Source of the DNA: an uncultured Paracoccaceae bacterium
GTDB lineage: Bacteria; Pseudomonadota; Alphaproteobacteria; Rhodobacterales; Rhodobacteraceae
Assembly (NCBI GenBank): GCA_947494675.1
Contig: CANLVP010000001.1
Location: 186,001-250,000, forward strand
DNA: 64,000 nucleotides
Direction of reading: 5' to 3'
Under the pieces are notes generated by a model. That model made no database searches and was not told the origin of the DNA. It saw only the letters and a list, made by a program, of their open reading frames with translations. This document shows positions 1 to 9,136 of this stretch, in pieces (the first letter of the stretch is position 1; the number at the start of each line of letters is the position of its first letter). Position numbers and translations under genes: made by a program.

Positions 1-1486
1 TTTGCCCGCCAGAGAGCATCACGCCCCGTTCGCCCACGTCGCTTTCATAACCGTCAGGCAAGGCGGTCAGGAAATCATGGGCAGCAGCGGCTTTGGCGGC
101 AGCTTCAACCTCTGCGTCGGTCGCATCGGGGCGGCCAAAGCGGATGTTTTCGCGGGCGGTGTCGGCAAAGATCACCGGGTCCTGCGGCACCAGCGCGATG
201 TGTTTGCGGAACGCGGCCCGGTCCAGCGCGGTGAGGTCATGGCCGTCGAGCTTGATCACCCCCGATTGCGGGTCATAGAACCGCAACAACAGTTGAATGA
301 TCGTGGTTTTGCCAGCACCGGACGGCCCCACAAGCGCGATGGTTTCACCCGGTTTGACGTTCAGAGACACACCATCAAGGGCGGCAATGCTTGGGCGTGC
401 CGGATAGGCGAATTTCACGTCCTCAAAGGTGATTTCCCCCGCAAGCTTGGCGGGCAATTGATCGGGGTTGGCGGGGTCAGTGACGCTGTCTTGCGCATTC
501 AACAGCTCGACCAAACGCTCTGTCGCGCCAGCGGCCCGCTGCAATTCGCCCCAAATCTCGGTCAGTGCCGCAACGGCGCCTGCGACCATGACGGTGTAGA
601 TCAGGAATTGCACCAATTCGCCCACGGTGATCGCGCCCGCGCGAACATCATTGGCCCCCATCCACAAAAAGCCTACGACACCTGAAAAGGCGATGAAAAT
701 CACGATGGCGGTCAGAACCGCGCGGGTGGCGATACGACGGCGGGCGGCGGTAAAGGATTTCTCGGTGACATCGGCGAACTTGCCGCGGCTCAACCCTTCG
801 TGGGTGAAGGCCTGCACGGTTTGCGCTGACAAAAGCTGTTCGGAGGCGTCCCCGGACGAGGCCGCGATCCAGTCCTGATTTTCCTTGGACAGGGCGCGCA
901 CGCGGCGGCCAAGCACGATAATCGGCAACAAAATCACGGGGATCGGCCAGAGCACCAGCAGCGACATCTTGACCGAAGTCCAGAGCATCAGGCCGATGCC
1001 GCCCACAAGGATCAGGCAGTTGCGCAGGGCCACGGACACCGACGAGCCGATGACCGAGAGGATCAAGGTCGTGTCGGTCGTGATCCGGCTCAGCACTTCG
1101 CCGGTCATGATCTTTTCGTAGAACGCGGGGCTCATCCCGATCATGCGGTCAAAGACGGCGACACGGATATCCGCCACCACGCGTTCGCCCAGACGGGTCA
1201 CAAGGTAATAGCGCATGGCTGTGCCAACGGCGAGCAAGGCCGCGATGCCAATGGCCGCCAGAAAGTAGCTTTGCAGCAGGTCCAGTTGGTCGGAATTGAA
1301 ATTGTCCACGACCCGGCGCACAGCCAGCGGCAGGATCAGGCTGATCATCGCCGTGAGGGTCAGCGCCGCGCCTGCAAAGAACAGCATTGGCTTATAGGGC
1401 GACATGAACGGCCAAAGCGCCTGTAGCGCGCCGATATCCTTTGAAGCCTTGCGTTCAGCTTCTTGCGGTTTGGGTGTTTCGGCCAT
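1..1486 (-). CDS. ABC exporter, ATP-binding/permease half-transporter (truncated by window edge)
   Basis: MsbA/LmrA-like half-transporter, expected to form an inner-membrane dimer that exports a lipidic or hydrophobic substrate using ATP. The frame starts at the ATG 1484-1486, with AAGGA about 7 bases upstream, and runs off the left edge. Roughly residues 30-310 form a six-helix ABC transmembrane domain. The nucleotide-binding domain follows with Walker A GPSGAGKTT and Q-loop VPQDP, and the signature LSGGQ forms the last visible residues. Walker B and the H-loop lie outside the window. The gene stands alone here, with tRNA-Gly 68 bases upstream on the same strand. Substrate cannot be told from sequence. 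Confidence 0.93.
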   Translation of the reverse strand, partial: MAETPKPQEAERKASKDIGALQALWPFMSPYKPMLFFAGAALTLTAMISLILPLAVRRVVDNFNSDQLDLLQSYFLAAIGIAALLAVGTAMRYYLVTRLGERVVADIRVAVFDRMIGMSPAFYEKIMTGEVLSRITTDTTLILSVIGSSVSVALRNCLILVGGIGLMLWTSVKMSLLVLWPIPVILLPIIVLGRRVRALSKENQDWIAASSGDASEQLLSAQTVQAFTHEGLSRGKFADVTEKSFTAARRRIATRAVLTAIVIFIAFSGVVGFLWMGANDVRAGAITVGELVQFLIYTVMVAGAVAALTEIWGELQRAAGATERLVELLNAQDSVTDPANPDQLPAKLAGEITFEDVKFAYPARPSIAALDGVSLNVKPGETIALVGPSGAGKTTIIQLLLRFYDPQSGVIKLDGHDLTALDRAAFRKHIALVPQDPVIFADTARENIRFGRPDATDAEVEAAAKAAAAHDFLTALPDGYESDVGERGVMLSGGQ

Positions 1487-1554
1487 CGTCAGTCCTTGCG
1501 CATCGTCAGGGGTCACATAGAACCGACGGCGGCAATGGACAAGGTGCGGAAGGG

Positions 1555-1628
1555 TGGAGCGGGCGACGGGAATCGAACCCGTATCATCAGCTTGGAAGGC
1601 TGAGGTCTTACCATTACACAACGCCCGC
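1555..1628 (-). tRNA. tRNA-Gly (anticodon TCC)
   Basis: Read on the minus strand, the acceptor strand GCGGGCG at the 5' end pairs with CGCCCGC near the 3' end. The anticodon loop CTTCCAA gives TCC (reads GGA), and the T-loop is TTCGATTC. The discriminator is T and CCA is encoded (TGG at 1555-1557 on the plus strand). It is 74 bases with CCA. No integrase or att-like duplication is seen next to it. Confidence 0.96.
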
Positions 1629-1710
1629 GCTCGGATTTGTCAGTAGGACAAGCGGCTTGGATGGTCAAGAAGCCTTGGCGCGGTCAGGTGAAGTTGGGTG
1701 CCTGCCGCGG

Positions 1711-4428
1711 CTATTCACGCGGCGGATTGGGCAGGTCGAGCCATGCGGCAAAGGTGGATTTGACCTCGCCCGTTTCAAACGCCGTGCGCATGACGTTCTT
1801 GGTCTCGGTGCCAAATGCGACCATATCTGCCATGGGAAATTCGGATTGCAGGTGGTGGGCCTTGGCGCGGTCTGGCGGGCGGTCGGCGTAGACGATCCGC
1901 ATCGGCGGCGGCGGTCCCGTCTCTTTCAGGGCCGCGAACAATGGCGTAAATTTCGGGTGGCGTTTCAGCCCTGCCGGGGCAGCAGAGACGGCGAGGGAAA
2001 ATCCCGCCGCGCGGGCGATGGCGAGGACTGCCAAGGACCCCGCGCTGGTCCCGAGCCCGACAACACGGCCATAGCCGCGATCATCGGCAAGATCGCGCAA
2101 GAAGCCCGCAAGGCTATCAAGGTCGGGCCCAACGGCAGGCAATCCATGCAGGAACAAGCGTTGGCTTCGGTCGATAAGCAGCAGCAAATCGGCGTCATTT
2201 GGGTCCAACCCGGCGAGCGCCTGATAGGTTGGCATCAGCAGACGTGTCCGGTCACCGGCAAAGCCCACAACAAGGGTCTTTTGCGTGCTGGGCGTCAGGG
2301 GATCGGAGTAGAGCAAAGCGTCCTCAACCAGCGTCTCGCAGGTCCAGCTGTCGTCGGCATCGGCCTTGGCCATGTCCGCGCGCATATGATGCAACCATCG
2401 CCACAGGCCCCAGCGCAGGACAAGCTTGTTCCATATCCCAGCGCCTTCGCCGGGTTTTGCGCGTGCGAGTGTTTGAGCGGCTTCGCTGGCCTGCGCAGGC
2501 GTCGCATGGGCGATGATGAAGTCGAGAACGAGCTTGAGCTCGGGCCGGTTGCGCACCGTTTTGACCGCATCCAGCATGTCGCCTTTGAAGACACCGCTTT
2601 CGGCCAGGGCGGTGTGCGAGATTGTTGGGGTGTCCTTATCGTCAGCGCCCGGTGTACCCTCTGGCGGGCTGATCCCGCGTGCGTCGAGGGCGGCGGCCAT
2701 CTGATGCACCGTGGAGGCGATTGTCAGCAAATCGTCGGGCATCGTACGGCCATAGCGCGTCTCGAGCGCCACAAGAATGCGCACAGCCGACAGTGAATCG
2801 CCGTCCGCGCCAGCGAAATCCTGGTGCACGCTGATCTCATCCAGCCGTAGTTCATGACACCAAATCGCAGCCACCGCCGTTTCATTTGGCGTGGCGGGAG
2901 CCGTGAATTGGGTGTCGCTCGCCTTGTCCTGCGCGGCCATGCGCGACAGGGCCATGCGGTCAATCTTGCCGACGGGATTGCGCGGCAGCCGGTCCAGAAT
3001 AGCGATACGCGCGGGGATCTTGTGGGCTGCGAGCCTTGCGCCAAGGTATCTGCGCAGATCGCTGTCAGAGGTGTCTGCCGTTAGTGCAACCGCGCAGGCG
3101 ACATCCTCACCCAGCGTTGCGTGAGGCAGGGCAAAGGTCGCGGCCTCTGCCACTGCAGGATGCGACAAGAGCGCATCGTCGACCTCTTGTGGGCTGATCT
3201 TTTCGCCGCCGCGGTTGATCTGTTCCTTTTGGCGACCCGTCAGAAAAAGATCACCATCCGGATCCAGATAACCGACGTCGCCTGTGAGAAACCAATCGCC
3301 GAGAAAGGCCGCCGCATTGGCATCAGGATTGTCTTCGTAACCCGCAAAGACATTCTCGCCCCGGATCGCCACCTGACCGGTTTCGCCTGCCGCGACCTCT
3401 TTCCCGCCTGGTCCAATGATCCGCAGTTCTGGCCCCGCGCTGCGCCCCACCGCGCCGGGCTTTTGTGGTGCCGGTGGCAGCGCGGTCGATGTGATCAGCG
3501 GCCCCGCCTCTGTCATGCCGAGGGTGCGGATGATGGGGGCGTCAAAGTAGCGGGCGGCCTGTTCCTGCACGGCCGGAGAAAGTGCCGCCGCAACCGCCCG
3601 GACAAAGCGCAACTTGGGCGGTGGCAAGTTCTCGCGTTCGCCGTAGAGGACGAGTTCGGCCAGCGTTGTGGGCACGGCCTGATACCAGGTCGGCGCATGG
3701 GCCTTGGACTGTGCAAAAAACCGTGGTGCGTCAAACGATCCGGCCGCGATCAAGCTCCCTCCAGAGATCAAGGGGGCAAGCAAGAGGTCAACCAACCCGC
3801 CGATGTGGAATTGTTCCCACATGACAAGGCAGCGGTCCGCCGGGGTCAGCGCTACCGAACGCGCCACATCGGCGGCAGAGCGGCAGAGATTGTGGTGTGT
3901 CAAGGGCACGTGTTTCGGTTGCCCCGTCGATCCCGACGTCAAAAGCAGTAAAGCGATATCCGTGGGCTGGCGTTCTGGCATGGCCGTGCGGTCCGCGCGC
4001 AGGCCGGATATGCGCAGATCGGACGTTAACCGTAGGACGGGCACGCCCAGGGCTTGAGCGGCGGCGATGGCGGGCACCTCTGCCCCTGCGGCGACGACCA
4101 AGGCGTCGATCCCGGTCTGCACAAAAAGCGTCTCACTTTCGGGCGCTGTGTGGGCCGGGTTGAAGGGGACAGCGGTGCCAACGCAGGTCGCGGCGAGCAA
4201 CACGATGGAGATCTCTACCCCATTGGGAAGCGCGATCCCAATCCGCAGGCCGCGCGCGGGATCACGGGGGCGCAAAGACTGCAAGGCGGCACCCAGCCGC
4301 GTGGTGTGTTCGGCCAATACTGCATAGCTGATGGTTTGCCCGTCTGGCGCAATCAGTGCGGTCTGATCGGGTCGCGCCTCGGCCTGCGCCGCTAGAATAG
4401 CGGGGATGGTTTGGGGCGGCGACGTCAC
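1711..4428 (-). CDS. Three-part protein: AMP-forming acyl/aminoacyl ligase, carrier protein domain, alpha/beta-hydrolase-like domain
   Basis: A 905-residue protein. The start is GTG 4426-4428, whose GTGA overlaps the TGA of the upstream P450, so the two are translationally coupled. Residues ~10-500 are an adenylation domain: phosphate loop LTSGSTGQPKH (163-173), FLTGDVGYLD, and GRQKEQINRGGEKISP. The C-terminal PRNPVGKIDR ends at 491 with the catalytic Lys at 488. Residues ~515-585 are a carrier domain with Ser545 (GADGDSLS) as the phosphopantetheine site. After an unassigned helical stretch, residues ~715-900 resemble an alpha/beta hydrolase with a GTSAG nucleophile elbow (Ser795). A plausible role is activation, covalent loading, P450 oxidation and hydrolytic release of a carboxylic or amino acid. 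The substrate is unknown; the hydrolase assignment rests on the elbow motif and secondary-structure feel only. Confidence 0.8.
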   Translation of the reverse strand: MTSPPQTIPAILAAQAEARPDQTALIAPDGQTISYAVLAEHTTRLGAALQSLRPRDPARGLRIGIALPNGVEISIVLLAATCVGTAVPFNPAHTAPESETLFVQTGIDALVVAAGAEVPAIAAAQALGVPVLRLTSDLRISGLRADRTAMPERQPTDIALLLLTSGSTGQPKHVPLTHHNLCRSAADVARSVALTPADRCLVMWEQFHIGGLVDLLLAPLISGGSLIAAGSFDAPRFFAQSKAHAPTWYQAVPTTLAELVLYGERENLPPPKLRFVRAVAAALSPAVQEQAARYFDAPIIRTLGMTEAGPLITSTALPPAPQKPGAVGRSAGPELRIIGPGGKEVAAGETGQVAIRGENVFAGYEDNPDANAAAFLGDWFLTGDVGYLDPDGDLFLTGRQKEQINRGGEKISPQEVDDALLSHPAVAEAATFALPHATLGEDVACAVALTADTSDSDLRRYLGARLAAHKIPARIAILDRLPRNPVGKIDRMALSRMAAQDKASDTQFTAPATPNETAVAAIWCHELRLDEISVHQDFAGADGDSLSAVRILVALETRYGRTMPDDLLTIASTVHQMAAALDARGISPPEGTPGADDKDTPTISHTALAESGVFKGDMLDAVKTVRNRPELKLVLDFIIAHATPAQASEAAQTLARAKPGEGAGIWNKLVLRWGLWRWLHHMRADMAKADADDSWTCETLVEDALLYSDPLTPSTQKTLVVGFAGDRTRLLMPTYQALAGLDPNDADLLLLIDRSQRLFLHGLPAVGPDLDSLAGFLRDLADDRGYGRVVGLGTSAGSLAVLAIARAAGFSLAVSAAPAGLKRHPKFTPLFAALKETGPPPPMRIVYADRPPDRAKAHHLQSEFPMADMVAFGTETKNVMRTAFETGEVKSTFAAWLDLPNPPRE

Positions 4429-5651
4429 GCGCGGCGATCCTGCGCCACGAACGTCACTGGTAAATTTTGCAGCCAACGATGGCCATATCGGGATTGCCAC
4501 ACAACCGGTCCGCACGGCTTGAATGTCAGTCCCCCTGCCCCAAAGACAACCGGCAGCACCGCCGCCAATTGCTGACGCACCACCGCGTGGCCAAGGCACA
4601 TGTGCCGCCCGGCCCCAAAGGCCAGATGCGGCGTCGCGGGGCGGTTTGGGTCAAACACATGAGGCTGCGCAAAGTGCGCGGGATCCCGGTTCGCCGCGCC
4701 AAATCCCAGCAGCACGATGGATTTTGCAGGGATCGATTTGCCCCCAATCTCAACAGGTTCCAGTGTGATACGGCCCTGAAATTGGCCGGGGCTCTCCAGT
4801 CTGAGACATTCGTCAATGATCCGGTTCATCAGATCAGGCGACGCAATGGCGGCTGGGTCTTGCGGATGGCATAGCAGCAAGTGAATACAACTCGCCAAAG
4901 CCGCCTGCACATTCCCAATCGTGTCCGCGATCAGCAGCATCAGGTTATCCACGACCTCAGCTTCGCTCAGCCGTTGCCCTACCTCTTGCGCGAGGGTTGC
5001 AGTGACCGAACCGGCGGACGCTTGGGTCAGATGTGCAGTCATGTAGTCGCGAAAGGCGCGCAAGCGCGGCTCAAGCGCGTTTAGCGTGTCCGGGTCAGGG
5101 ACGGCATGGAAAAGCATGAAGAAATCATAGCTCCACCCGGTGATCTGTGCGGCATCTGCGTTCGGCAGGCCAAACATGGCGCAGGCCATGTCAGCGGCGA
5201 GCGGTTCGGCGAAATCGGAAACGAAATCAATGCCTTGGTTTGGCACGCATTGCTTGAGGCGTTCTTGGGTCAGATGGGCAAAATCAAGCTGGAGATCGCT
5301 CAGCGCCTGTCGAAAACCCTTGGCGATAGGACCGCGCAGCGCCGTGTGTTCAGGGGCATCCATGAAGGCGATCAGCCGGTTGGCGATATCCGCGGCAATG
5401 CGTTGGTCGCGGTTGCGGGCATGCAGGACGGCAAATGCCGCTGGGCAGTTGCTCAGCCGGGCGTCCGAAAGGGCTGCACGCACGTCATCGTAGGCCGACA
5501 GGAACCAAAACCCTTCCGGCGCCCAATGCACCGGGTCGTCGCCTTGCAGGGTGGCATAAGTCGGATAAGGGTCCGCAAAAAACGCCGCGTCTTTGAGGTT
5601 CAGCTGCACAGAGGGCGGCGCAGATTCTGCGCGGCGAAACAAACCAAACAT
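4425..5651 (-). CDS. Cytochrome P450 with atypical I-helix
   Basis: Soluble bacterial P450 of 408 residues. The start chosen is the ATG at 5649-5651, because AGGAGG lies 4-5 bases upstream; a 26-residue upstream extension has no such support. The heme-binding loop is FGAGRHMCLG (345-354, thiolate Cys352). The K-helix ExxR is E281-C-L-R284, followed by a normal 'PERF-like' region around FDPNRP. The I-helix at 240-252 reads IADTIGNVQAA, so the usual acid-alcohol pair for O2 activation (AGxxT, D/E-T) is not recognisable. The gene overlaps and is coupled to the ligase/carrier/hydrolase gene, suggesting it oxidises a carrier-bound or released substrate of that protein. Redox partners are not encoded nearby. 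Confidence 0.93.
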   Translation of the reverse strand: MFGLFRRAESAPPSVQLNLKDAAFFADPYPTYATLQGDDPVHWAPEGFWFLSAYDDVRAALSDARLSNCPAAFAVLHARNRDQRIAADIANRLIAFMDAPEHTALRGPIAKGFRQALSDLQLDFAHLTQERLKQCVPNQGIDFVSDFAEPLAADMACAMFGLPNADAAQITGWSYDFFMLFHAVPDPDTLNALEPRLRAFRDYMTAHLTQASAGSVTATLAQEVGQRLSEAEVVDNLMLLIADTIGNVQAALASCIHLLLCHPQDPAAIASPDLMNRIIDECLRLESPGQFQGRITLEPVEIGGKSIPAKSIVLLGFGAANRDPAHFAQPHVFDPNRPATPHLAFGAGRHMCLGHAVVRQQLAAVLPVVFGAGGLTFKPCGPVVWQSRYGHRWLQNLPVTFVAQDRRA

Positions 5652-5753
5652 GCCCCCTCCTCTTGGTTTCTCGGGGCAAGCTATCCGGTTTTGTGGTCCG
5701 CGCCAAATACTGTTGTGGTCGCTTTGCACCTTTCAAGTGACTTGGACGGTTGT

Positions 5754-7937
5754 TCAAGACGCGGAAGATCCAGCGGCTTTCCAATCCTCCGATGGCGCGG
5801 CAAGCAGGTCGATCATGTCGTCCATCGGCATCGGGCGGGCGAAGTGATAACCCTGCTGCAAAGGGCAACCGAGCGACACAAGCACCTGCGAAATTTCTGC
5901 GGTTTCAATGCCTTCAGCCATGACATCGATGCCCAACGCCTCACCAATGCGGATCACGCTGGCAACAATCGTTTGGTGAGAGGTTTTGTCGGCCATCGGC
6001 ATCACCAATTCGCGCGCGATTTTCAGCCGTGATGGTTTGAGCGTCATGAGGCTCAGGATTGACGTATGACCGGTGCCAAAATCGTCAATCTCAACCGCAA
6101 CGCCGCTGTCCCGCAGCTTTGAGATGTTTTCAAGCATTTGAGGTTCGGGACTGTCGAGGATCGCCGTTTCCAACAACTCGATGGCGATTTGGGTCTGGCG
6201 CGTGTTGGCCAACCAGATCACCTTATCAAGGTAGGCACTGTCCAACAGCGTGTCTCGCGGGGCGTTGACGGACACACGCGGCACTGACAGGCCCTGCGCC
6301 GCCAACCTGTCCAGAAATGAAATCACGCCGTCCAAGACGATGTGATCAATTGCCGGAAGCAGACGGTTTTCCTGCGCTGTGTCCAAAAAGGCCTGCGGGG
6401 CCGCGATGGATCCGTCATCCCGCGTCCACCGCACGAGCGCTTCGGCACCGATAATGGCACCGGTGCGGGCATCCACCTGTGGCTGGAAAAAGGGCTGGAA
6501 GGCGCGCGCCCTGACGGCCCTTAATAGCGTCTGAGCGCTTTGCCGCGTTTGGCGGATCGTTTCACGAATGGCATCCGTGGAGGCAACCGACCGGTTCCGG
6601 CCATTGCGCTTTGCCTCATAAAGCGCCTCGTCCGCCGCAGAGATGAGCGCATCCAGCGACGGGTCGGGGATCGTATCCAATGAGGCTACCCCAAGGCTGA
6701 TCGTGATGTGGTTGGCAATGGTGGAGCGTTGATGTTCCAACTGAGCCTGCGCCAAACGGGCGTGAATTTCCTCGGCCACTTCCATGGCGCCTTGCAATGT
6801 CAGGCCTTGTATCAGGCAGACAAATTCTTCTCCGCCAAAGCGCGCGACCGCGCCGCCGGATTGCGCCACGGTTTTTTCAATGATCCGTGCGATCCGGATC
6901 AGGCAATCGTCGCCCGCCTGATGCCCGTAATGATCGTTGTAGGCCTTAAAGTGGTCCACATCGAGCAACAGGATCGACAGCTGGCTGTCAGCCTCGACCG
7001 CCTCAACGAATGCGTCGCTGGCCAGACGGTCAAAGGCCCCACGGTTAAGAAGCCCGGTCAAAGCATCATGTTCAGCAAGGTCGCGGAGCTGTCGATTGGC
7101 CCGTTGGAGTTCTTCGTTCTGTTTCTCAACCGCACGCGACAGGTCTTGCGAACGGGCATTCAGTTCAGAATTGTTTTGCTCGGTCTCTTTGCGCGAAGCC
7201 TCAACCACGGAAATCTGTTGTCGCGCCGTTTCTGCAAGTTGTTTGATTTTTTCGCCCAAGACGTCCAGCTCTGTCCCGCGGAGCATTTTTGGGGGATCGT
7301 CCAGTTTGAGCGGTCCGGCAGCGGGCCGCCACTTGCCAGCCACATCAGCCAAAGACACGATGTGGCGCGCCAAAGCGGCATAGAGGATCAGGATCAAGAG
7401 TATCCCAAGGATGAAATTCTTGATGGTCGCAAACAGGAAATACCAGACCATCCGATTGACAAAGGACGGCGCGACCACGGAGCGATCCACTGTGATCGAA
7501 ATTTCGCCGATCACGTCGGACCGATCGCTGTCGGCAGGTGACATCAGCGGCACGCTGAGGGTCACCAAATCGGGCTGGGTCAACTGACCAATGGCGGGCA
7601 AGGTCGGCGCAACCTCTCGGGTGCGGCTGATCATTTCGGTGCCTTCGTTCATGATCGTGACAGCGCTGATGGCCCGTTGCGTGAACAATCCAGCGGCCAC
7701 CTGTTCTGCTGCTGGCAAGTAGTAGTTATAGGCCGCTGAGGCGGCGGAGGGTGCCACGCTCGACAAGAATTGGTCTGCCGAATATTCGACCGCACGCTTT
7801 TCTTGTTTGAGGTCCGCCAACATTTGCGAGACGCCAGCTAAGACCCCCAATGCAAGCGCAAGCAGCAAGGTCACTTTGGCAAGGACCGTGCTGAGCCTGC
7901 GTTGGGGCTTCAGCGTTGTGGGGGGCTCTATGTCCAT
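5754..7937 (-). CDS. Membrane-bound GGDEF-EAL protein with periplasmic sensor region
   Basis: A 727-residue c-di-GMP turnover protein. TM1 is ~21-41, the periplasmic region ~42-165, TM2 ~166-190, then a HAMP-like/coiled linker to ~285. The GGDEF domain (~286-450) has intact GGEEF at 368-372 but no RxxD inhibitory site (QSGG at that place). The EAL domain (~475-715) keeps EALVRW (499-504), DDFGTGHTS, AEGIET and QGYHFA; the usual KID motif reads KIA. Both activities could be present. The start is 6 bases after the stop of the binding-protein gene, so the two form an operon. This resembles the Vibrio NspS/MbaA arrangement, in which a periplasmic solute-binding protein controls a GGDEF-EAL partner (inference from organisation). 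Confidence 0.93.
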   Translation of the reverse strand: MDIEPPTTLKPQRRLSTVLAKVTLLLALALGVLAGVSQMLADLKQEKRAVEYSADQFLSSVAPSAASAAYNYYLPAAEQVAAGLFTQRAISAVTIMNEGTEMISRTREVAPTLPAIGQLTQPDLVTLSVPLMSPADSDRSDVIGEISITVDRSVVAPSFVNRMVWYFLFATIKNFILGILLILILYAALARHIVSLADVAGKWRPAAGPLKLDDPPKMLRGTELDVLGEKIKQLAETARQQISVVEASRKETEQNNSELNARSQDLSRAVEKQNEELQRANRQLRDLAEHDALTGLLNRGAFDRLASDAFVEAVEADSQLSILLLDVDHFKAYNDHYGHQAGDDCLIRIARIIEKTVAQSGGAVARFGGEEFVCLIQGLTLQGAMEVAEEIHARLAQAQLEHQRSTIANHITISLGVASLDTIPDPSLDALISAADEALYEAKRNGRNRSVASTDAIRETIRQTRQSAQTLLRAVRARAFQPFFQPQVDARTGAIIGAEALVRWTRDDGSIAAPQAFLDTAQENRLLPAIDHIVLDGVISFLDRLAAQGLSVPRVSVNAPRDTLLDSAYLDKVIWLANTRQTQIAIELLETAILDSPEPQMLENISKLRDSGVAVEIDDFGTGHTSILSLMTLKPSRLKIARELVMPMADKTSHQTIVASVIRIGEALGIDVMAEGIETAEISQVLVSLGCPLQQGYHFARPMPMDDMIDLLAAPSEDWKAAGSSAS

Positions 7938-7943
7938 AAAGAA

Positions 7944-8672
7944 TTAGCGCGATGCCAAGGTGAGGCCATCAACAGCCGCCTGTAGTTCGGCGGCCAGGTT
8001 TTCAGCGTTTTCCAATTGCCGTGACACCAGCAGGAAGCCGTCAGTTGAGAACATTGGCTTGTCGTCGAAGTCGAATTGCACCTGTTCCTCTGGGGTAAAA
8101 TTCTCGGCAATCAGGGCAAAGCCGCTTGTCGCGCTCATCGGGTAGACGTCGATGCGACCGGCCAAGAGCTTGCGCAAATTCGCCTCATCCGTTTGGGCGG
8201 TTTGGACATTGATCGTCCCTGCCGCCGCCGCGTCCCAAAAGCCGGGCGTATAGGTATAGCCTGTGACCGCACCGATCCGCAGGTCCGCCAGATCACTGAG
8301 GGTGGACCAGTCTGGCAAGGTCATGTCCGCACGGTGGAAAAAGACGATGTCGTCCTGCACAATTGGCCCCACATGGATGAAATCAACCGCGCGTTCGTCG
8401 CTTTGATACCAATAAGAGCTGACCGGGAACCGCCCATTGCGGGTCAATTCTAGTGCCCGCATCCACGGCATGTAGTCAAAGACCGCCCGATACCCCGCCG
8501 CTTCTGCGATTGCCGCGACCTGTGCGTTGACCACGCCCCCGTCAGCTGCGTTTGAATCGGTAAAGGGCGCGTATTCCCCGGTTGCGATTGCAAGCACGGG
8601 TTGGTCTGCGGCCGCCGCTGTCGCAAGGCCCCATGCGACGCAAAACACCAGACACATTTTGCCAAACATCAT
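7944..8672 (-). CDS. Periplasmic solute-binding protein (SBP_bac_3 type)
   Basis: A 242-residue exported protein. The start is ATG 8670-8672 with AGGA six bases upstream. The signal peptide is about residues 1-22, with the cleavage motif ATAAAADQ. The mature part looks like a family 3 (amino-acid-type) binding protein: an N-terminal EYAPFTDS segment, PWMRALE, and a DLRIGAVTGYTY hinge-like segment. No permease or ATPase gene is nearby; the next gene downstream, 6 bases away, is a GGDEF-EAL receptor. I infer a sensory rather than a transport role. Ligand unknown. TRAP/ABC orphan binding proteins are the alternative. Confidence 0.85.
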   Translation of the reverse strand: MMFGKMCLVFCVAWGLATAAAADQPVLAIATGEYAPFTDSNAADGGVVNAQVAAIAEAAGYRAVFDYMPWMRALELTRNGRFPVSSYWYQSDERAVDFIHVGPIVQDDIVFFHRADMTLPDWSTLSDLADLRIGAVTGYTYTPGFWDAAAAGTINVQTAQTDEANLRKLLAGRIDVYPMSATSGFALIAENFTPEEQVQFDFDDKPMFSTDGFLLVSRQLENAENLAAELQAAVDGLTLASR

Positions 8673-8705
8673 CAAATCCTATTGTCACAGACATCGTTGA
8701 CGCCT

Positions 8706-8721
8706 GCCTAACCAATTAGGC
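8706..8721. repeat. Short perfect inverted repeat between mrpG and the binding-protein gene
   Basis: GCCTAA, four bases, TTAGGC. It lies between the end of mrpG (8759) and the start of the binding-protein gene (8672), both minus strand. No T-run follows on the minus strand, so it is more likely a small operator or RNA hairpin than a classical terminator. Confidence 0.4.
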
Positions 8722-8758
8722 TTGATGAATGTTTAACCGTGGCGAGACTCTGGGCAGA

Positions 8759-9136
8759 TCACTTGGCCTCAGCCGCCTTTTCCACAAGGTCACGATCCGG
8801 TGACTGCAGGGTCGACCAGGTTGTGTCCGCTTCGGGTGGCGGAGGCGTCATGCAGTCTTGTTTATGCAGGCAGACCTTCGCGATGAAATTGGCCGACACC
8901 GGTGCCGTCACGAACAAAAAACCCATGATCAGCAGCTCGTGAAACGACGTCTCGCCCAACGTGAAGGAATGGATCATCGAGGCCAAAAGCAGCATACCGA
9001 TGCCAATCGTGCCCACCTTGGTCGGCGCATGAAGCCGCGTCATTGGGTCGTTGAATTTCAGCAGCCCCAAGACGCCCACAAGGACAAAGCCAGAGCCGAT
9101 CAGCAAGCAAAGCGCGGTTGCATAAGTTCCAATCAT
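8759..9136 (-). CDS. mrpG: Mrp/Mnh/Pha cation-proton antiporter subunit G
   Basis: A 125-residue subunit with three predicted membrane helices and the typical GLLKFNDPMTRLHAPTK segment. It is the last gene of the Mrp operon; its ATG overlaps the mrpF stop (ATGA at 9133-9136). With the other subunits it forms the large inner-membrane complex that exchanges Na+ or K+ for H+. The C-terminal ~30 residues, starting near KVCLHKQDC, are longer and more polar than in minimal MrpG proteins. Confidence 0.95.
   Translation of the reverse strand: MIGTYATALCLLIGSGFVLVGVLGLLKFNDPMTRLHAPTKVGTIGIGMLLLASMIHSFTLGETSFHELLIMGFLFVTAPVSANFIAKVCLHKQDCMTPPPPEADTTWSTLQSPDRDLVEKAAEAK

Noticed and set aside
1555-1628. 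Genomic-island attachment site at tRNA-Gly or tRNA-Leu
   Set aside because: No integrase, no repeated tRNA 3' end and no composition change next to either tRNA.
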